A stretch of 54,641 bases of DNA from Nitrospinota bacterium (GTDB lineage Bacteria > Nitrospinota_A > UBA7883 > JACRLM01), in contig JACRLM010000003.1 in the NCBI GenBank assembly GCA_016235255.1, positions 1-54,641 on the forward strand, in the 5' to 3' direction. Numbering within the stretch: position 1 is the stretch's first letter; the number at the start of each line of letters is the position of its first letter. Below, one piece after another: positions 1-9,305 of the stretch. Made by a program: the position numbers and the translations under genes. The notes beneath the pieces were generated by a model. That model saw only the letters and a list, made by a program, of their open reading frames with translations, was not told the origin of the DNA and did no database searches.

Positions 1-49
1 ATCCATTCTTCCCTTGCCAGTTTTCCCGTTACCGTTTACTCTTTTCATG
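1..49 (-). CDS. First codons of a probable transposase ORF (partial)
   Basis: ATG at 49-47 is followed by an open frame to the contig edge encoding MKRVNGNGKTGKGRMD. A near-perfect AAGGAGGT ribosome binding site lies about 3 bases upstream. The same 16 codons start at 54593. The transposase identity is inferred from the position inside a repeated element; no catalytic motif is visible. Confidence 0.5.
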
Positions 50-137
50 TGACCTCCTTGCTTTCCGTTGTTTTCGTTCAAAAACATGGTAGCAGGTGAG
101 GTCATACCTTCGTTTCAACTAAGTTTAGGACACTTTC
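1..137 (-). mobile_element. Insertion-sequence end (left copy, partial)
   Basis: These 137 bases are the exact reverse complement of 54504-54640 at the other end of the window; identity stops at base 138. On the minus strand the repeat starts with an AGTGTCC-type end inside the aconitase gene, continues through about 85 non-coding bases, then a strong AAGGAGGT site, then the start of an ORF that leaves the contig. This is what one end of a multicopy insertion sequence looks like where an assembly breaks. The family cannot be named from so little sequence. Confidence 0.85.
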
Positions 138-1622
138 CCCGTGCGACTTAAGTTCGTCCGTCAGCGGATTGAATGAAAGAGTCCCCGCCAAAGCGTATGC
201 AATGACTATCTCCGGGCTTGAAATGAACGCCCGGGTGGCGGCGCTTCCATCGTTGCGTTTCGGGAAATTGCGGTTGTAGGAGGTGACTATCGAGTTTGGC
301 GTGTCCTTGCCCATCTCGTCCCGGCGCCATTGGCCGATGCACGGGCCGCAGGCGTTGGCCAGCACGGTCCCGCCGATTTTCTCGAACGATTTCATCTGCC
401 CGTCGCGCTCTATGGTGGATTTTATGAGGCGCGAGCCGGGGGTCACAAGGAATGGGACGGCAGCTTTCAATCCCATCGCCGCGGCCTGTTCCGCCACGTC
501 CGCCGCCCGCGCTATGTCCTCGTACGATGAGTTTGTGCACGAGCCAATCAGCGCCGCCGAAAGTTTCACCGGGTAATCGGCGGAGCGCGCCTCCTCGGCC
601 ATCAGCGACACCGGGCGGACCAAGTCCGGCGTGTGCGGCCCCGTCAATTGAGGCTCCAGTTCGTCCAGATCTATCTCGATCACCCGTTCGTAATAGTTTT
701 CGGGATCGTCCAGAGTTTCCGGATCCGCCCGCAGAAGGTGGGCGATCTGGTCCGCCGCCTCCGCGCAAAAGCCGCGCCTTGTGGCGGCAAGATACACCCG
801 CATCCTGTCGTCATAAGGGAAAATTGATGTGGTGGCTCCGATCTCCGCCCCCATGTTTGTTATTGTCGCCTTGCCTGTGCAGGATATGGAGGCGCAACCT
901 TGGCCGAAATACTCGATGATCCGGTTCGTCCCCCCCTTTGTGGTGAGTATCCCGGCAAGATGCAGGATCACGTCTTTTGGCGCCGCCCAGCCGTGCAACT
1001 CCCCTGTCAGTTTCACCCCGATGATTTTCGGATAAAGCGTCTCCCACGGCATCCCAGCCAGCGCGTCCACCGCGTCCGCCCCGCCCGCGCCGATGGCGAT
1101 CATCCCAAGCCCGCCGGCGTTTGGCGTATGGGAGTCCGTGCCGATCATCATCTGGCCGGGGAAAGCGTAGCGCTCCAGCGCCACCTGGTGGATTATGCCA
1201 GAGCCCGGCTCCCAGAACCCGACGCCGTACTTTAAAGAGACCGTCCGCAGGAAATCATACACCTCGGCGTTCTCGGAGGTGGCGGTGGCAAGGTCCGTCC
1301 CGGCGCCTTTATGCGCCCGGATAAGATGGTCGCAATGGACTGTGGCTGGGACGGCCACTTTGGGTATCCCGGCGCTCATGAATTGCAAAAGAGCCATCTG
1401 CGCGGTGGCGTCCTGCATCACCACCCTGTCCGGATTGAGTTTCAGGTAGCTTGCGCCCGGGATCAATTCCTGTCCGGCGGGATCTGCCAGGTGCCCCAGC
1501 AGTATCTTTTCCGCCAGGGTCATGGGGCGTGAAAGCCGTCCACGGACCATCGCCAGTGTCTGCTCCAGTTTCGTATAAACCTTCTCGACGGTTTCCGGTG
1601 TCAGATTTATGCTGTCGCTCAT
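102..1622 (-). pseudogene. acn: Aconitate hydratase, mitochondrial type, 3' end removed by IS insertion
   Basis: This is the N-terminal three quarters of an aconitase, the citrate/isocitrate isomerase of the TCA cycle. The iron-sulphur ligands are present: Cys362 in IGSCTNSS, and Cys425 and Cys428 in ACGPC. Signatures of the eukaryotic mitochondrial-type family are also clear, including [34 protein letters not shown] and SYNRNF. That family is about 750-780 residues long. Here the homologous part ends near residue 495, and the last 11 residues and the stop codon come from the insertion sequence at 1-137. The missing part is the C-terminal swivel domain, which supplies essential active-site arginine and serine residues, so the product should be inactive. 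The start ATG at 1622 fits the family. The rest of the gene may lie beyond the IS copy outside this contig. Confidence 0.9.
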
Positions 1623-1775
1623 GGTTCGATCCTTAATTTATGGCGCAAGACATCACCTAAACCAGTTTATCTTTTAAAAGGAGACGAAATCAAGGATGGT
1701 AAAGTCCGGCCATGATTGGATACAATTCAATCAGCGGGGGCGTTGCGCGCTCCGCTTAATTCGGGGGTGGTCATC

Positions 1776-2759
1776 ATGCGAGGACGGCTTGTTCACGCGA
1801 TAGTTCTTGCCACAGGGCAGGAGAGCGCCGCCAGCGCGGAGATCGCCTTCAAGTCCACCAAAAGCTCCCCCAGCTACGAGGCGTACTGGCCCACATACAA
1901 GATCATCTCCCAGGAAGAAAGCTCCTGGCCGTCGCTTGAAAGGCCGGTTGCCACGAGGGTGAAGTCCTTTAAAGGGGCCTTTGTGGTGGTGGAACTGGAG
2001 ACTGATTTCGCCGCCGCCGCATGTTCACATGCGCAAGCCGTCAAGAACGCCCTGCACGAGCGCGGACTTTCAATCGCCAGGAATTATTCGCCCGGCGCCG
2101 ATTACGAGGAATACACGTTCTTTTGCGTGTGTGAATACAGCGATTACGACCGGTTCCTTTCTGAAAACGGCCTGCTGGTAAGCCAGCTATTAAAGGATGA
2201 ATCAGCCACGCTGGCGGCCGAGGAGATAAACGAGACGCTGCAAAGCTCCCTGCGGTACGACACGGAGGACCTGACCGTGATCGAATGGGACGGCGCCCTG
2301 CTGCTGGACAAGAACGGCGACTTTGAGGACAACATGACCCTGCTGGAACTGGCCAACATCCAGCTTCTCGCATTGAGGACGCTGGACGCAAACCTCACGC
2401 GGGAGATAGACCGCTTCAAGCAGTTCGGCGACATCAAGACGGTGAACCTGTTCCGGCTTTCCACATTTTTAAAGTCCATCATCAAGGTGCGCACCCGGAG
2501 CCTTTTTGAACTGGAGGCGATAGACAACTCCATAAAGCTTTTCGGCGACTGGTATTCGGCCAAGGTCTATTCCATCGCCGCCAAAAAGCTGTACCACACA
2601 CGGTGGCGCGAGTCCGTTGACAAGAAGCTTGCGCTGCTGGAAAAAATGTTCGAGATGGTCTCCCACCGCCAGATGGAGACCTTCAACGTGGTGCTGGAGT
2701 TTTCCATCGTGCTGCTTATCGTGGCGGAGATAGTATTGATACTGGGGGGGAAGATGTGA
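1776..2759 (+). CDS. RMD1/YagE-like (DUF155) membrane protein
   Basis: This 327-residue protein resembles the RMD1/YagE (DUF155) family of tail-anchored membrane proteins. The family pattern is visible: a central ELANIQLLALR segment in an alpha-helical region, a GDWYSAKVYSIAAKKL helix, and one C-terminal membrane helix starting near FNVVLEFSIVLL just before the end. Bacterial members have no firm function; the yeast relatives are linked to mitochondrial and meiotic functions. The frame is open from a TTG at 1716, but ATG 1776 follows a GGGGGTGG stretch and is the better start. The next gene begins beside or within its stop region, so the two are probably co-transcribed. Confidence 0.65.
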   Translation: MRGRLVHAIVLATGQESAASAEIAFKSTKSSPSYEAYWPTYKIISQEESSWPSLERPVATRVKSFKGAFVVVELETDFAAAACSHAQAVKNALHERGLSIARNYSPGADYEEYTFFCVCEYSDYDRFLSENGLLVSQLLKDESATLAAEEINETLQSSLRYDTEDLTVIEWDGALLLDKNGDFEDNMTLLELANIQLLALRTLDANLTREIDRFKQFGDIKTVNLFRLSTFLKSIIKVRTRSLFELEAIDNSIKLFGDWYSAKVYSIAAKKLYHTRWRESVDKKLALLEKMFEMVSHRQMETFNVVLEFSIVLLIVAEIVLILGGKM

Positions 2760-2773
2760 ATGGGCGGAAAACC

Positions 2774-3139
2774 ATGAAAGTGGAGATAGGAATTAAAAAC
2801 ACAAAATCCGCGCTGGACGAATTTGCGATGGCAGGAGAAGCTATCGGACGGGGTGAGAGGGTGCGGCCGGAGGAAAAAGTATATTTTGAAAGCCTCGCAG
2901 GCTTCAGGAAAGCATTGACTCCCAAACGCCTTGAGCTTTTGCGCCTGATACGGGAGCGCAATCCAAAAAGCATGCAAGAGCTTTCCCGCTTGTCGAGCCG
3001 CCACATGAAAAACGTGCTGACCGATGTTTCACTCCTGGAAGGGCTCGGCCTTATAACAGTCCGGCGAGCCACAAAGGGGCGCAAAGAAGCAGCGCCACAT
3101 GTGAACTATGCGCGGATAAATCTTGAGATAGCGGTGTGA
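2774..3139 (+). CDS. Winged-helix DNA-binding protein, HVO_A0114-like
   Basis: This 121-residue protein has the layout of the HVO_A0114 family of small winged-helix regulators: an acidic N-terminal segment, VYFESL, LTPKRLELLRLI, then the helix-turn-helix KSMQELSRLSSRHMKNV and LLEGLGLI. Relatives are often antitoxin-like partners of small toxins, but the neighbour here is an RMD1/YagE-like membrane protein. ATG 2774 is preferred because family members typically start a few residues before the IGI stretch. A GTG at 2756, overlapping the previous stop codon after a G-rich site, would add six residues. Its target is unknown; autoregulation of the pair is possible. Confidence 0.6.
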   Translation: MKVEIGIKNTKSALDEFAMAGEAIGRGERVRPEEKVYFESLAGFRKALTPKRLELLRLIRERNPKSMQELSRLSSRHMKNVLTDVSLLEGLGLITVRRATKGRKEAAPHVNYARINLEIAV

Positions 3140-3178
3140 GGGCTGGGCCAGTTGATTTGGCCATCATAAAGGGGAAAT

Positions 3179-3255
3179 TGGTGGGCCCACAAGGACTCGA
3201 ACCTTGAACCGCCCGGTTATGAGCCGGAAGCTCTAACCAGTTGAGCTATGGGCCC
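3179..3255 (-). tRNA. tRNA with CAT anticodon (Ile2 or elongator Met)
   Basis: The minus strand folds as a complete tRNA: acceptor stem GGGCCCA/TGGGCCC, D-arm GCTC...GAGC, anticodon stem around loop CTCATAA, T-arm with TTCGAGT, discriminator A and an encoded CCA (3179-3181). The CAT anticodon fits elongator tRNA-Met or the lysidine-modified tRNA-Ile2. The GGGCCCA acceptor end resembles many bacterial Ile2 genes, so Ile2 is slightly favoured. It follows rpoD in the same direction. Confidence 0.92.
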
Positions 3256-3275
3256 CCACCAAAACCGTGACAAGA

Positions 3276-3291
3276 CGGGGCAGCCGCCCCG
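3276..3291 (-). terminator. Possible rpoD terminator hairpin
   Basis: On the minus strand a perfect 6-bp GC stem (CGGGGC / GCCCCG) with a 4-base loop lies between the rpoD stop and the tRNA. The following bases are only moderately T-rich, so it may be a weak terminator or a processing structure. Confidence 0.4.
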
Positions 3292-3319
3292 CCTTATTTA
3301 GTAATTATAACGCCGAAGC

Positions 3320-5059
3320 CTAGCTTTCGATGAACGAGCGGAGCTTCTTGCACCTGCTCGGGTGGCGCAGCTTTCGCAACGCCTTGGCCTCTATCTGCCG
3401 GATGCGCTCGCGCGTCACCTCGAAGTCCTGCCCGACTTCTTCAAGGGTGTGCTCCGAGTCCATCCCGATGCCAAAGCGCTTGCGTATCACCCGCTCCTCG
3501 CGGTTGCCAAGCGTCGCCAGTATCTGCGCCGTCTGGTCCCGCAGGTTCGTGCGGATAACAGACTCTATCGGGCTCATCACCTTCTTGTCCTCGATGAAGT
3601 CGCCCAGATGGCTGTCTTCTTCTTCGCCTATCGGGGTCTCCAGCGAAATGGGCTCCTTGGCGATCTTCAGCACCTTGCGGACCTTGTCCACAGGCATGCT
3701 CATCTTCTCGGCGATCTCCTCTGGCGTCGGCTCGCGCCCAAGCTGCTGCACAAGCTGGCGCGAGGTGCGGATGAGCTTGTTTATCGTCTCGATCATGTGC
3801 ACCGGGATGCGTATCGTCCGCGCCTGGTCGGCAATGGCCCTTGTTATCGCCTGGCGTATCCACCATGTGGCGTATGTGGAGAACTTGTAGCCCCGCCGGT
3901 ATTCAAACTTGTCCACCGCCTTCATAAGCCCGATGTTCCCTTCCTGTATAAGGTCCAGGAACTGCAGGCCGCGGTTCGTGTACTTTTTCGCGATGGACAC
4001 CACAAGCCGCAGGTTCGCCTCCGCCAGTTCTTTCTTTGCGGCGCGTTCTTTCATGTACCCGCGGGTGATCGCCTCGATGGTGGCCTTAAGTTCGCTGACA
4101 GTAATTTCGGCCTCCGCCTCCACCTTCTTTATCTCTTTGCGCGCGTTGGAGACGATGCCCGAAAGCTCCGCCTTGCGCTCGGCGCTGATCACCTTTTTCT
4201 TGGCGTTTTTGCGGACCACTTCCACACGCCGGGGGGCCCGCAGGCCAAGCTTCTCCTCGGCGTCCATGATCACCCGCTCCCAGGCGGCGCAAGACCTGCC
4301 AAAGCCTGTGATCTTGCCGATGATATCGTCCATCCGCGAAGGGTCCAGCTTGATGTCCTTGATCAGATCGGCGATAGTCTTGCGGACCTTCCCCTCTTCC
4401 TTCGCGTACTTTTCGCGTTCTTTTACCGTGAGCTTTTTAAGCCCCAGTTTTTTCTTCACCGCGGCGTGTTTTTCGCCGGCGGTCTTAAGTTGCCGGACAA
4501 ACCCCATCACCCTTTTGGTGGCGGCCTTGAGCTTGGCCTCGGATGTTTCCTCCGCTGGTTCGTCCCAGTTGATGAAGGTCTGGAGGGAAATCTCCTCCTT
4601 TTTCACCTGGTCGGCCAGGGAGACGATCTCGTTTATGGTGATCGGGCAGTTTATGACGGCGTTGATAACCTCGTTCTGCCCGGCTTCGATCCGCTTGGCG
4701 ATCTCCACCTCGCCCTCGCGGGTGAGCAGGGAGATGGAACCCATCTCCTTAAGGTACATCCGGACGGGATCCTCTGACGAGGCGAAGCTTTCCTCTTCGG
4801 CTTCAGCGCCTTCGGCTACGCCCTTGTCTAAAAAGCCGGACTCGCCTTTTTTCAAGGCGTTGGGGCGGCCCTCTGCTTCCGGCGAGTCAACAACGCTGAT
4901 TCCCAGTTCGTCGAACCGCGTCATGATACCTTCAATCTTATCGGGCGCCACCAGGTCTCCGGGGAGGGAGTTGTTCACCTCCTCGTAGGTCAAAAAGCCC
5001 TTTTCCTTGCCACGCGCGATCAGCTTGTCAATTCCAGCGGTTTTCGCGGCTTTCCCCAT
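3320..5059 (-). CDS. rpoD: RNA polymerase primary sigma factor (sigma-70)
   Basis: This is the housekeeping sigma factor that directs RNA polymerase to promoters. The chosen start, ATG 5059, gives 579 residues and follows an AAAGGAGA ribosome site. A longer open frame to 5125 would overlap dnaG. Region 1.1 lies in the first 80 residues, region 1.2 near [11 protein letters not shown], then a Lys/Glu-rich non-conserved stretch. Region 2 follows with [19 protein letters not shown] and the melting segment [17 protein letters not shown], then region 3, and region 4.2 near residues 536-570 with the helix-turn-helix [18 protein letters not shown]. The gene is 40 bases after dnaG in a yqeY-dnaG-rpoD order common in proteobacteria and relatives. 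Confidence 0.97.
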   Translation of the reverse strand: MGKAAKTAGIDKLIARGKEKGFLTYEEVNNSLPGDLVAPDKIEGIMTRFDELGISVVDSPEAEGRPNALKKGESGFLDKGVAEGAEAEEESFASSEDPVRMYLKEMGSISLLTREGEVEIAKRIEAGQNEVINAVINCPITINEIVSLADQVKKEEISLQTFINWDEPAEETSEAKLKAATKRVMGFVRQLKTAGEKHAAVKKKLGLKKLTVKEREKYAKEEGKVRKTIADLIKDIKLDPSRMDDIIGKITGFGRSCAAWERVIMDAEEKLGLRAPRRVEVVRKNAKKKVISAERKAELSGIVSNARKEIKKVEAEAEITVSELKATIEAITRGYMKERAAKKELAEANLRLVVSIAKKYTNRGLQFLDLIQEGNIGLMKAVDKFEYRRGYKFSTYATWWIRQAITRAIADQARTIRIPVHMIETINKLIRTSRQLVQQLGREPTPEEIAEKMSMPVDKVRKVLKIAKEPISLETPIGEEEDSHLGDFIEDKKVMSPIESVIRTNLRDQTAQILATLGNREERVIRKRFGIGMDSEHTLEEVGQDFEVTRERIRQIEAKALRKLRHPSRCKKLRSFIES

Positions 5060-5099
5060 CCACCAGTCTCCTTTAGCCTTGGGAAAACGTAAACTCACA

Positions 5100-6866
5100 T
5101 CATATCTCTTTTTTCCGTATTTCAAAATATTTTTTTTGCGCCTTTTCCGCCCCTTCTTTATCCCCTCTCAAAGCGGCGCCGGTGAAGTCCGCCATCGCCT
5201 CCTTGCGTTTGGGTTTGTCCGCCCGGAGCCGTTTCGCGCAATCGCGCGCCGCCGCCTCCATCACCTCCTCGTCAACAAGCCCCCTGTCGAGCATTATGGA
5301 GGTGACCGCGCGGCGCACCTCTTCGTCCTGAACCGAGTTTAGAAGGTCCGCCGCCGCCGCCGGTTCGCCTTTGAGGAAAAGGTCTTTTATCAGAGTGAAT
5401 ATCGCCCGGTGGGCCGCATCGGAGAATTCATCTTCCCCGACTCCATAGGCGGCGGTCTCCAGAAATTCCGGATGGGACATCAACGCCCGCAAAAGGACCC
5501 GCTCCGCGTTGAGTATGGGTGATAGTTTTGAAGGTTTGCCCGCGGCCGGTTTTACCGGAACCCGCTCCATCTCCGCCTTGCCCATGGCCTTTGCAAGCTT
5601 TTGGCGGACAAGTTTCGGGTCGGTCTTCGTCCTGTCCGCCAGCGATTGTATGTAATGGCTTCTCTCTATCTCTTCTTTAATTCCTTTGAAACTTATTACT
5701 ATTTCGTCAATCGCCGCCACTTTGGCGTCAATGTCGTTCACGTCCACCCCCTTGAGGATGTTGTCCATGATGAACTGATGGAACGGCGGGGCCTTGGCGG
5801 CCAGCGCCTGAAACTCCTCCTTACCGTTCTTTTGAAGATATTCATCCGGGTCCTTGAAACCTTCCAGGGTGAGCACCCGCACCTTGATCCCCTGGTCAAG
5901 CAGCACGGGCCCGCTCCGCTTTGCCGCCGTGACCCCCGCCGTGTCCGAATCGAACAGTAACGTCACCCTGTCGCATACCCGCTTGATAAGCTCCGCCTGC
6001 CCTGGGGTGAAGGCAGTGCCAGACACCGCCACGCAGTTTTCCACCCCGGCCCGGTGCAGCGCCGCCAGGTCCATATACCCTTCCACTACAATCATGGAGT
6101 TTTCCCGCCGGGCCGCCTGCTGGCCAAGATGAAAGCCGTACAGGAGCCGATTCTTCACATATATGGGAGTTTCCGGGCTGTTGAGGTATTTGGGCTCGCC
6201 CGGCTTGTCTTCCAACACCCGCCCGCCGAAACCCAGCGCCTTGCCGCCGGGGCTGAATATGGGGAACAACAGGCGCGCCCGGAACCGGTCTATGTAATTG
6301 CCCCGCGAAGATGGTTTGCAAAGCCCCGCCTTTTCCATCACCGCCTGGGAAAAACCCTTGCGCCCCAGATGCAGGGCCAGTCTGTCCCACTCCTCTTTCG
6401 CCCAGCCGAGCTTCAATTTTGCGATCATCTCATCCGGCAGCCCTCTTTTCGCCAGATACCGCCTCACCTGCGAACCGGCGTTTTCGTTTAGCAACGTCTG
6501 GTGATAGAACTCCACCGCTTCTTCCACAACGGCATACACCTCTTCGAGCGCAGAGTCGCTTTTTTTCCCGGTCTCCGGGACCGCCACGCCGTATCTTTTC
6601 GCAAGGAACCTAACCGCCTCCGGGAACGCGATCCCCTCCCGTTTCATCACGAAGGAGATCACATTCCCCCCCTCGCCGCAGCCGAAGCAGTGGAATATCT
6701 GCCGTTGCGGATTGACGTTAAAGGAGGGGGACTTTTCCTGGTGAAACGGGCAAAGGGCGCGGAAATTGGCCCCGCTTTTTTTCAAGGGCAGATAGCCGGA
6801 GATCACCTCCACAATGTCCGCCCGGCGGCGGACTTCCTCTATCACGTGATCGGGTATCTGGCCCAT
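5100..6866 (-). CDS. dnaG: DNA primase
   Basis: This 588-residue protein makes the RNA primers for chromosome replication. The N-terminal CHC2 zinc finger has Cys39, His42, Cys60 and Cys63 ([15 protein letters not shown]). It is followed by the catalytic core with LLFPIF and the TOPRIM motifs VVEGYMD and LLFDSDTAG, then FKDPDEYL. The C-terminal part is a helical helicase-interaction domain. Length and order are normal for the family. It lies between yqeY and rpoD with short gaps (36 and 40 bases), consistent with a macromolecular-synthesis operon. Confidence 0.97.
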   Translation of the reverse strand: MGQIPDHVIEEVRRRADIVEVISGYLPLKKSGANFRALCPFHQEKSPSFNVNPQRQIFHCFGCGEGGNVISFVMKREGIAFPEAVRFLAKRYGVAVPETGKKSDSALEEVYAVVEEAVEFYHQTLLNENAGSQVRRYLAKRGLPDEMIAKLKLGWAKEEWDRLALHLGRKGFSQAVMEKAGLCKPSSRGNYIDRFRARLLFPIFSPGGKALGFGGRVLEDKPGEPKYLNSPETPIYVKNRLLYGFHLGQQAARRENSMIVVEGYMDLAALHRAGVENCVAVSGTAFTPGQAELIKRVCDRVTLLFDSDTAGVTAAKRSGPVLLDQGIKVRVLTLEGFKDPDEYLQKNGKEEFQALAAKAPPFHQFIMDNILKGVDVNDIDAKVAAIDEIVISFKGIKEEIERSHYIQSLADRTKTDPKLVRQKLAKAMGKAEMERVPVKPAAGKPSKLSPILNAERVLLRALMSHPEFLETAAYGVGEDEFSDAAHRAIFTLIKDLFLKGEPAAAADLLNSVQDEEVRRAVTSIMLDRGLVDEEVMEAAARDCAKRLRADKPKRKEAMADFTGAALRGDKEGAEKAQKKYFEIRKKEI

Positions 6867-6902
6867 GCGCTGTTTCGGGATATTTCCGGCGATTGGGCCG
6901 GA

Positions 6903-7349
6903 CTAGCCTCCCAACGCCTCTTTCACAAGGCGGTTGACCACCGCGCCATCGGCCTTCCCCTTGGTCTTGGGCATAAGGGCCTTCATCACCTTGCCCATGT
7001 CATTCGCGCCGGAGGCCTGTGTTTCGGCGATTGCCTCGGCGACGAGATTTTTCACCTGCTCTTCGGAAAGCTGCTCCGGCAGATAGGTCATAAGGATAAC
7101 TATCTCCGCCTCTTCCTTCTCCGCAAGTTCGTTCCTGCCGCCGGCCCTGTATTGCTCCGCCGAATCTCGCCGCTGCTTGATGGCGGTTCCGATCACAGCC
7201 TCCACCTCGCCGTCGGTGAGCGGATGGCGAAGGTCTATTTCCTTGTTCTTGATCGCGCTTGTGACCATGCGGATGGTGGACAGCTTCAGCGCATCCTTGG
7301 CCTTCATCGCCGTTTTCATGTCTTCGGTCAGTTTTTCTTTTATGCTCAT
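6903..7349 (-). CDS. GatB/YqeY domain protein
   Basis: This 148-residue stand-alone YqeY protein is related to the tail domain of the GatB amidotransferase subunit. The YqeY hallmarks are present: an N-terminal MKTAMKAKDALKLSTIRM, the KQRRDSAEQY helix, EIVILMTYLPEQLSEE and the terminal GKADGAVVNRLVKEAL. The family is thought to act on tRNA-dependent amidation or aminoacyl-tRNA, but its exact role is unsettled. It sits 36 bases upstream of dnaG, a very common bacterial arrangement. Confidence 0.93.
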   Translation of the reverse strand: MSIKEKLTEDMKTAMKAKDALKLSTIRMVTSAIKNKEIDLRHPLTDGEVEAVIGTAIKQRRDSAEQYRAGGRNELAEKEEAEIVILMTYLPEQLSEEQVKNLVAEAIAETQASGANDMGKVMKALMPKTKGKADGAVVNRLVKEALGG

Positions 7350-7420
7350 AGGAATACCTTTCCGTTACGGTTCGCCAGTATTGTATCCCGAATTTGGCGG
7401 CCGATCGGGCATTTCACGGC

Positions 7421-8206
7421 TCACCAACTGTCCGACGAGCCGCCTCCCCCCGATTCTCCGCCACCGCCGGAAAACGAATCGCCCCCGGAACTTCCGCCCG
7501 AATCGCCGCTGGAGCTTCCGCTGTCCGGAAAGCTTGTGTAAGTGGTGCTGTTGTCACTCCCCAGGCCGCGACGTGAGATTGCCCCCGGCCTTCGCCTGAC
7601 GTGGCGAGTGAATTTGAACACAGAAAGGATTATGAAAAGTATCGGTACACCAACGGACAAGGCGAGAAACCAGAACATATCATCGTCACCTTGCGTGCCA
7701 GTGGCGTGACGCGGTTGCGGAGCAGGGAGGTTTTCTCCGGAGGCTGCTTGCATGATGGCGCGAGTCCCCTCGATGACGCCGCCGCCGAAATCCCCCTGTT
7801 TAAAACGTGGGACGATGATTTCGCTTGTGATCCGTTTTGCGATGGCGTCCGGCAATGCCCCTTCAAGGCCGTAGCCCACCTCGATGCGAAGCGTCCTGTC
7901 CTGCGCGGCGACTAGCAGCAGGACGCCGTCGTTTATTCCCTTGCGGCCAAGTTTCCATTTTTCCATCACGCGGATGGAGTATTGCTCTATGGTCTCCGGC
8001 TTTGTGGTGGGTACGGTGAGCACAGCCAGCTGGCTCCCTTTGCGCCGTTCAAAGTCCTTTAGCGTCCGGTTCAGCTCGTCCCGTTGCGCCCGGGTCAGTA
8101 TCCCCCCCACGTCTGTGACCGGTGATTTGAGCGGAGGTATGGCCATGTCGGCCATCGCAGGGGAGGCGAAGGTGAGCAGCAGGGCAAGAAACAAAGCATG
8201 CTTCAT
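7421..8206 (-). CDS. TPM domain protein, YgcG-like, membrane-anchored
   Basis: This 261-residue exported protein has a signal peptide (cleavage near ASPAMA) and a TPM domain starting at VTDVGGILTRAQRDELN, with LLLVAAQDRTLRIEVGYGLEG as the core signature. A transmembrane segment (MFWFLALSVGVPILFIILSV) follows, then a Gly/Ser-rich tail ending GGGGSSDSW. Relatives (YgcG, Psb32) face the periplasm and are linked to membrane-protein repair or stress; the chemistry is unknown. The start at 8206 is chosen because it begins the signal peptide; a longer frame to 8233 has no better site. It lies 41 bases after lemA, and lemA-TPM pairs are widespread. Confidence 0.88.
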   Translation of the reverse strand: MKHALFLALLLTFASPAMADMAIPPLKSPVTDVGGILTRAQRDELNRTLKDFERRKGSQLAVLTVPTTKPETIEQYSIRVMEKWKLGRKGINDGVLLLVAAQDRTLRIEVGYGLEGALPDAIAKRITSEIIVPRFKQGDFGGGVIEGTRAIMQAASGENLPAPQPRHATGTQGDDDMFWFLALSVGVPILFIILSVFKFTRHVRRRPGAISRRGLGSDNSTTYTSFPDSGSSSGDSGGSSGGDSFSGGGGESGGGGSSDSW

Positions 8207-8247
8207 CAGATCACCAGGAGGCGATGGCGGCATGGCTCATCGCTGTT

Positions 8248-8847
8248 TTACTTTCCCCCGCCAAACTCCACCTTGGGCGCATGTGAAATTTCCTTCTCGT
8301 TCTCCACCGCGAAGTTTGGCTTCACCGTGTATCCGAATACCATCGCCGTAAGGTTGTTCGGGAAGGTGCGGACCGAAGTGTTGTATTCCTGCACGGCCTT
8401 GATGTACCTGTTGCGGGCGACGGCGATGCGGTTTTCCGTCCCCTCAAGCTGCGCCTGGAAATCGCGGAACGCGCCATCGGCTTTCAACTGCGGATAATTT
8501 TCAGCCACCAGCAAAAGCCGGGATATGGCCGATTTGAGCTCAGTCTGCGCCGCCTGGAACTTCTGGAACGCCTGCTCGTTGTTCACAAGCTCCGGGGTGG
8601 CCTGGATGGAGCCCACCTTCGCCCTCGCCTCGGTCACCTGGGTCAGCACATCCTTTTCATGGGCGGCGTATCCTTTCACCGTGTTCACAAGCCCCGGGAT
8701 AAGGTCGGCCCTGCGCTGGTACTGGTTTATCACTTCCGACCAACTGGCCTTGATCTGCTCGTCGGTGGCCTGGAAGGTGTTGTAGCCGCAGCCTGAAAGA
8801 AAGACCGCCATCAGCGGCGCTATTATGGCCAATATCGTTCGTCGCAT
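8248..8847 (-). CDS. lemA: LemA family lipoprotein
   Basis: This 199-residue protein has a lipoprotein signal with the lipobox LSGC (Cys20). The LemA helical bundle follows: EQIKASWSEVINQYQRRADLIPGLVNTVKGYA, then ENYPQLKADGAF and RNRYIKAVQEYN. LemA proteins carry one membrane anchor and a coiled-coil bundle and frequently neighbour TPM-domain genes, as here. Their cellular role is unresolved. It is the first gene of the minus-strand run toward rpoD. Confidence 0.93.
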   Translation of the reverse strand: MRRTILAIIAPLMAVFLSGCGYNTFQATDEQIKASWSEVINQYQRRADLIPGLVNTVKGYAAHEKDVLTQVTEARAKVGSIQATPELVNNEQAFQKFQAAQTELKSAISRLLLVAENYPQLKADGAFRDFQAQLEGTENRIAVARNRYIKAVQEYNTSVRTFPNNLTAMVFGYTVKPNFAVENEKEISHAPKVEFGGGK

Positions 8848-8887
8848 CTTTGGAACCGTCCTTTAAACTTGTTATGCCACCTGCGGG

Positions 8888-8915
8888 TTGCCCCCGATAA
8901 CCGCCATGATATACA
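8888..8915 (+). promoter_or_regulatory. Candidate promoter of the HIT gene
   Basis: TTGCCC at 8888-8893 and TATACA at 8910-8915 are separated by 16 bases. Transcription would begin around 8921-8923, only a few bases before ATG 8925, and no ribosome site precedes that ATG. The mRNA may therefore be leaderless. Confidence 0.45.
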
Positions 8916-8924
8916 ATCACAAAC

Positions 8925-9269
8925 ATGAGCGCATGCATATTCTGCAAGATAGCGGCGGGTGAGATACCGTCGAAAAAGGTGATGGAGACGGACACGATCT
9001 TTGCGTTCGAAGACATCCATCCACAGGCGCCTGCACATATATTGATTGTGCCCAAAAGGCACATCGAGTCGAGCCTGGCTTTCTCGAAAGACGAAGCTTC
9101 GCTGTTGTGCGAGATATTTCTCGCCGCCAACGACATAGCGCGCCAGCGCGGGCTGGACAAAAAGGGATTCCGGATTGTCACAAACACCGGCCTTGAGGCG
9201 GGGCAGTCCGTTTTTCATGTGCATTTCCACCTGCTCGGCGGCAGGCCCATGGGCTGGCCGCCGGGCTAG
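8925..9269 (+). CDS. HIT family nucleotide-binding protein (HINT type)
   Basis: This 114-residue protein is a complete HINT-type histidine-triad protein. The triad HVHFHLL gives His98, His100 and His102. The N-terminal CIFC (Cys4, Cys7) is the usual zinc-binding pair with an upstream histidine, and PAHILIVPKRHI is the nucleotide-binding strand. HINT enzymes hydrolyse purine phosphoramidates and AMP-lysine adducts; the physiological substrate is usually unknown. It is divergent from lemA with a 77-base gap. It lacks an obvious ribosome site. Confidence 0.95.
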   Translation: MSACIFCKIAAGEIPSKKVMETDTIFAFEDIHPQAPAHILIVPKRHIESSLAFSKDEASLLCEIFLAANDIARQRGLDKKGFRIVTNTGLEAGQSVFHVHFHLLGGRPMGWPPG

Positions 9270-9305
9270 GCTTATATCAACCGCATCCAACCTTAAGATT
9301 ATCCC

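Noticed and set aside
3140..3178. Small inverted repeat GGCCA/TGGCC between the winged-helix gene and the tRNA
   Set aside because: Five-base stem with no T-run; too weak to call a terminator.
3362..4777. Long plus-strand frame opposite rpoD
   Set aside because: It is antisense to a fully conserved sigma factor, has no family features, and reflects codon bias.
6501..7541. Plus-strand frame opposite dnaG and yqeY
   Set aside because: Antisense to two conserved genes; no ribosome site or family match.
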